Below are positions 61,442 through 64,000 of a stretch of 64,000 nt of DNA, one piece after another. The DNA is from an uncultured Pseudoxanthomonas sp. Lineage in GTDB: Bacteria; Pseudomonadota; Gammaproteobacteria; Xanthomonadales; Xanthomonadaceae. A program made the position numbers and the translations under genes. The stretch covers positions 1-64,000 of the forward strand of contig CALJUL010000017.1 of the NCBI GenBank assembly GCA_937975725.1. The letters run 5' to 3'. How positions within the stretch are numbered: position 1 is the first letter of the stretch; every line of letters starts with the position of its first letter. The notes beneath the pieces are model-generated. The model had not been told where the DNA came from, did no database searches, and saw only the letters and a list, made by a program, of their open reading frames with translations.

Positions 61442-62611
61442 CTACCAGCCCCGCATGCGCGGCCAGGCGACGACGATCGCGCGGCTGCCCGAGCGCACCA
61501 CTTCGTAGCGCTCGTGCTGCGCGCCGGTGGCGCAGGCGTGGTTGGGCAGGATGCGTACGCGGCTGCCGATGGGCAGGTCCGGCAGCACGGCGGCGCTGCC
61601 CGGGCGCAGTGCGACGATGCCGTGCTCCTGGTTGGCGTCGGCGACGATCAGGTCGGGGAACACCGCGCCGTCGATGTCGCAGACCAGGCCGTAGCCCTGG
61701 TCCACCGGATGGCGCGCGGTGCCGCGGTCGCGCGACATCGCCATCCAGCCGGCGTCGATCAGCACCCAGCCCTTCTCCGGCTTGTGCCCGATCACTGTGG
61801 CCAGCACCGACAGCGCGATATCGTCCGGCGTGCACACGCCGATGCCGTGCATCACCAGGTCGAAGAACATGAACACGCCGGCGCGGACTTCGGTCACGCC
61901 GTCCAGGTCGCGGGCGAAATGCGCGGTCGGCGTGGAGCCCACGCTGACGACCGCCACCGCGTGCCCGTGGCCGCGCAGGCGTTCGGCGGCCGCGACCGCG
62001 GCGGCGCGCTCGGCCTCGGCGGCTTCGGCCAGGCCCACGCCGCCGCGGCAGGCGTAGGACTCGCCTGCATGGGTCAGCACGCCGCGCAGCGCGACGCCGC
62101 CGGCGCGCAGGATGTCGGCGATCGCCACGATCCGCGGATCGTCCGGGACCAGGCCGCCGCGGTGGCCGTCGCAATCGATCTCGATCAGCACGCCCGGCAG
62201 CGGGCCGGACGCGGCCGCCTGCGCCAGCGCGCGCGCCTGCTCGGCGGTGTCGATCACCACGTCCACGGCGACGCCGCGCGCCACCAGCGCCTGCAGGCGC
62301 GCGATCTTGTCCGGCGCCAGGCCGACCGCGTAGGTGATGTCGGTGAAGCCGGCTTCGGCGAAGTGCTCGGCTTCCTTCACCGTCGAGACGGTGATCGGTC
62401 CGCGACCGCCGTCGGGGAACAGCAGCGCGGCGGCCTCGACCGACTTGGCGGTCTTCACGTGCGGGCGGAAGCCCACCCGCAGCGCCGCCAGCCGGCCGCG
62501 CAACCGCGCGATGTTGCGCTCGGCCCGCGCCAGATCCAACACCAGCGCGGGTGTACCGGCCGTGTCGAGCGTGCCGGCCGGGAATGTCTGCGTGCTTGCC
62601 GCTGCGTTCAT
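61442..62611 (-). CDS. DSD1-family PLP enzyme (D-amino acid dehydratase/aldolase type)
   Basis: A 389-residue fold-type III PLP enzyme. The PLP Lys is K53 in RPHVKTAKS. The barrel is followed by a small beta domain with the metal site in PNHACAT (about 362-368; the pair His and Cys binds zinc in eukaryotic-type D-serine dehydratases). Possible reactions are D-serine or D-threo-3-hydroxyaspartate dehydration, or D-threonine aldol cleavage; which one is uncertain. A hydroxyaspartate dehydratase would yield oxaloacetate, which would fit the aspartase and D-malate dehydrogenase in this region. Confidence 0.88.
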   Translation of the reverse strand: MNAAASTQTFPAGTLDTAGTPALVLDLARAERNIARLRGRLAALRVGFRPHVKTAKSVEAAALLFPDGGRGPITVSTVKEAEHFAEAGFTDITYAVGLAPDKIARLQALVARGVAVDVVIDTAEQARALAQAAASGPLPGVLIEIDCDGHRGGLVPDDPRIVAIADILRAGGVALRGVLTHAGESYACRGGVGLAEAAEAERAAAVAAAERLRGHGHAVAVVSVGSTPTAHFARDLDGVTEVRAGVFMFFDLVMHGIGVCTPDDIALSVLATVIGHKPEKGWVLIDAGWMAMSRDRGTARHPVDQGYGLVCDIDGAVFPDLIVADANQEHGIVALRPGSAAVLPDLPIGSRVRILPNHACATGAQHERYEVVRSGSRAIVVAWPRMRGW

Positions 62612-62666
62612 GTCGTCTCGCCCGCGGGGCGCGGCGCGCCCCGTGCCTGCCCTCGCCGCGGCGGCG

Positions 62667-63896
62667 TCAGAAATACTTGACCCAGCCGATCGACGTCCTG
62701 CGCTTGAATGCGCCGAACCACTTGGTCGGGTAGTACAGCACGAACCACATGCCCACGGTGACCACCCACACCACCCAGAACTGGTCCGGCGCCACGCCGA
62801 AGCGCTCCATGCCGGTGGGGCCGACCTGGTTGGTGCCGAAGATCGCCAGCAGGATCTTGTAGCCGAAGATCAGCACCGCCAGGTGGACGATGTAGTAGAA
62901 CATCGGCGCGCCGCCGAAGGTGGTCATGAAGCGGGTGAAGGCGTTGTCGGCCTGGTCGGTCGCCGCCAGCAGGAAGAAGCCGCCGCCCAGCGTCATCAGC
63001 AAGAAGTCCAGCGACGGCGGGTACTTGGTGTAGTTGAGGAAGTCCATCACCGTCAGCAGCGGCGTGGCCTGGTGCGTCCAGGGCGCGTTCTCGCCGTAGA
63101 GGTTGGAGCCGCGCAGCAGCAGCAACGCGATCCAGCAGCCGATGCCCAGCGCGACCAGCAGCTTGCGCCGGCGGGCGGCGTCGAAGTCGCGCGCGAACAG
63201 CGGGCCGGCCGACCAGCCCAGCAGGATCACGCCCACCCACGGCAGTGCCGGGTAGGTCACGCGGATCTGCGGCATCGTGTCCTCGTACAGCCAGCCGCGG
63301 TGCAGGAACAGCGTCCACAGCTCGTACATCGGATGCGAGCGCGGCAGATCGATCCAGGCCAGCGCGTTGTGGCCGCACACGATCACCAGCCCGACCACCA
63401 GCAGCAGTTTGCGCGGCAGCGAGGAAGCGAACGCCAGCACCACCATCGAGAAGCCGATGGCCCACATCACCTGCAGGTAGATCACCTTGGGCAGTTCGCC
63501 CACCCACAGGAAGCTGATCAGGGTGACTTCCAGGAAGATCAGCAGCGCGCCGCGCTTGAACAGGAACTCGCGCGCCGAGCGCGGCACGCCGCCGGGCGGG
63601 TGCGCGTACAGCCACGCGCCCAGGCCGGTCAGGAACACGAACACCGGCGCGCAGAAATGCGCCGCCAGGCGGCTGAAGAACAGGTCCGCCGGGGTCTGCC
63701 CGATGGTCATCGGGTCGGTGACCTGGTAGTGCAGGTACAGCGTCTCGCGCACGTGGTCCATCATCATCACGCACATGACGAATCCGCGCAGCGCGTCGAT
63801 CGAGGTGATGCGCTTGCCGTGCGCGGCGGCGGCGGGCGTCGCCAGTGCGGCCTTCACCGCGGCGTCGCCGGTGAGCGAGGAAGTGCTGGTCGACAT
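62667..63896 (-). CDS. HGSNAT/DUF1624-like membrane protein
   Basis: A 409-residue polytopic protein with about ten membrane helices. The N-terminal part has the signature RITSIDALRGFVMCVMMMDHVRE, close to the heparan-alpha-glucosaminide N-acetyltransferase catalytic domain (PF07786). The active-type His is in the MMMDHVRE helix. Bacterial members have no proven reaction. It is the first seen gene of the same-strand run and ends 55 bases before the DSD1 gene. Confidence 0.88.
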   Translation of the reverse strand: MSTSTSSLTGDAAVKAALATPAAAAHGKRITSIDALRGFVMCVMMMDHVRETLYLHYQVTDPMTIGQTPADLFFSRLAAHFCAPVFVFLTGLGAWLYAHPPGGVPRSAREFLFKRGALLIFLEVTLISFLWVGELPKVIYLQVMWAIGFSMVVLAFASSLPRKLLLVVGLVIVCGHNALAWIDLPRSHPMYELWTLFLHRGWLYEDTMPQIRVTYPALPWVGVILLGWSAGPLFARDFDAARRRKLLVALGIGCWIALLLLRGSNLYGENAPWTHQATPLLTVMDFLNYTKYPPSLDFLLMTLGGGFFLLAATDQADNAFTRFMTTFGGAPMFYYIVHLAVLIFGYKILLAIFGTNQVGPTGMERFGVAPDQFWVVWVVTVGMWFVLYYPTKWFGAFKRRTSIGWVKYF

Positions 63897-63954
63897 GTCG
63901 GACCTCTTGCGGTGTGGGCACCGGGCGGCGGGCGTGCCGGCCCGTGGAGAAAGG

Positions 63955-63983
63955 GCGGCCGGCCCGGGGAAGGGGCCGGCCGC
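63955..63983 (-). terminator. Strong hairpin, probable terminator of an upstream gene
   Basis: An 11-bp GC-only stem (63955-63965 with 63973-63983). On the minus strand a CCCTTTC stretch follows. A TGA at 63997-63999 (minus) may be the stop of the next gene, so this would separate it from the DUF1624 gene. Confidence 0.55.
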
Positions 63984-64000
63984 CGGAGCGCCGCGTCAGC

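Overview
The window is very G+C-rich and densely coded, with most genes on the minus strand. Gene content and order (mreB-mreC-mreD-mrdA-rodA-mltB-rlpA-dacC; lptM-dapF-DUF484-xerC-hslV-hslU; a LytTR regulator followed by hemC) match the chromosome of a Lysobacteraceae/Xanthomonadaceae gammaproteobacterium (Lysobacter, Luteimonas, Pseudoxanthomonas or Xanthomonas type). The genus cannot be fixed from the sequence alone. No rRNA, tRNA, CRISPR array or insertion sequence was found.

Layout. 1-864: 3' part of an EamA permease, convergent with the cell-shape/peptidoglycan operon (1033-11341, minus), whose genes mostly overlap by ATGA. 11640-17612: a PfkB-family adenosine kinase, a small membrane protein, a HAD phosphatase, a lipoprotein, an alpha/beta hydrolase and an M1 aminopeptidase. 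17754-23424: ubiE, two tandem paralogous secreted metzincin-like proteases, a yeast-type cytosine deaminase and yjdM. 23681-27375: a relatively A+T-rich accessory island with two tandemly duplicated immunity-type lipoproteins, a truncated leftover of the effector start, an intact DUF2235/Tle1-like lipase effector and a small membrane protein. 27592-33008: hslUV, xerC, DUF484, dapF, lptM, ybaN. 33142-37585: two secreted S9 peptidases. 37662-41832: small membrane protein, lipocalin, WYL regulator, unknown anchored protein, DUF481 outer-membrane protein. 42299-48015: hemC, LytTR regulator, carboxylesterase, a PAS-GAF-GGDEF-EAL protein and a sirtuin. 48060-63896: a LacI regulator, a remnant of a second one, and a long same-strand catabolic/transport cluster (aspartase, succinate-semialdehyde dehydrogenase, D-malate dehydrogenase, a complete peptide-type ABC importer with a Tat-dependent binding protein, a 2-haloacid dehalogenase, another aldehyde dehydrogenase, a DSD1-type PLP enzyme and an HGSNAT-like membrane protein).

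How the parts work together. The mre operon couples the MreB scaffold to the Rod complex (RodA glycosyltransferase, PBP2 transpeptidase) and to wall-trimming enzymes (MltB, RlpA, DacC). The accessory island has the architecture of an interbacterial toxin-immunity locus, although no secretion gene is present. The right-hand cluster could import a peptide-like or amino-acid-derived substrate and feed its carbon into C4 metabolism (oxaloacetate, fumarate, succinate or pyruvate); the substrate is not known.

The least expected signals are: (i) palindromic REP-type elements that have become coding sequence in the tails of MrdA and MreC; (ii) the tandem duplication of the immunity gene with its promoter and a 5' scrap of the effector; (iii) long perfect inverted repeats in several intergenic spaces; (iv) a decayed LacI gene end and a LacI-type operator beside an intact LacI gene.
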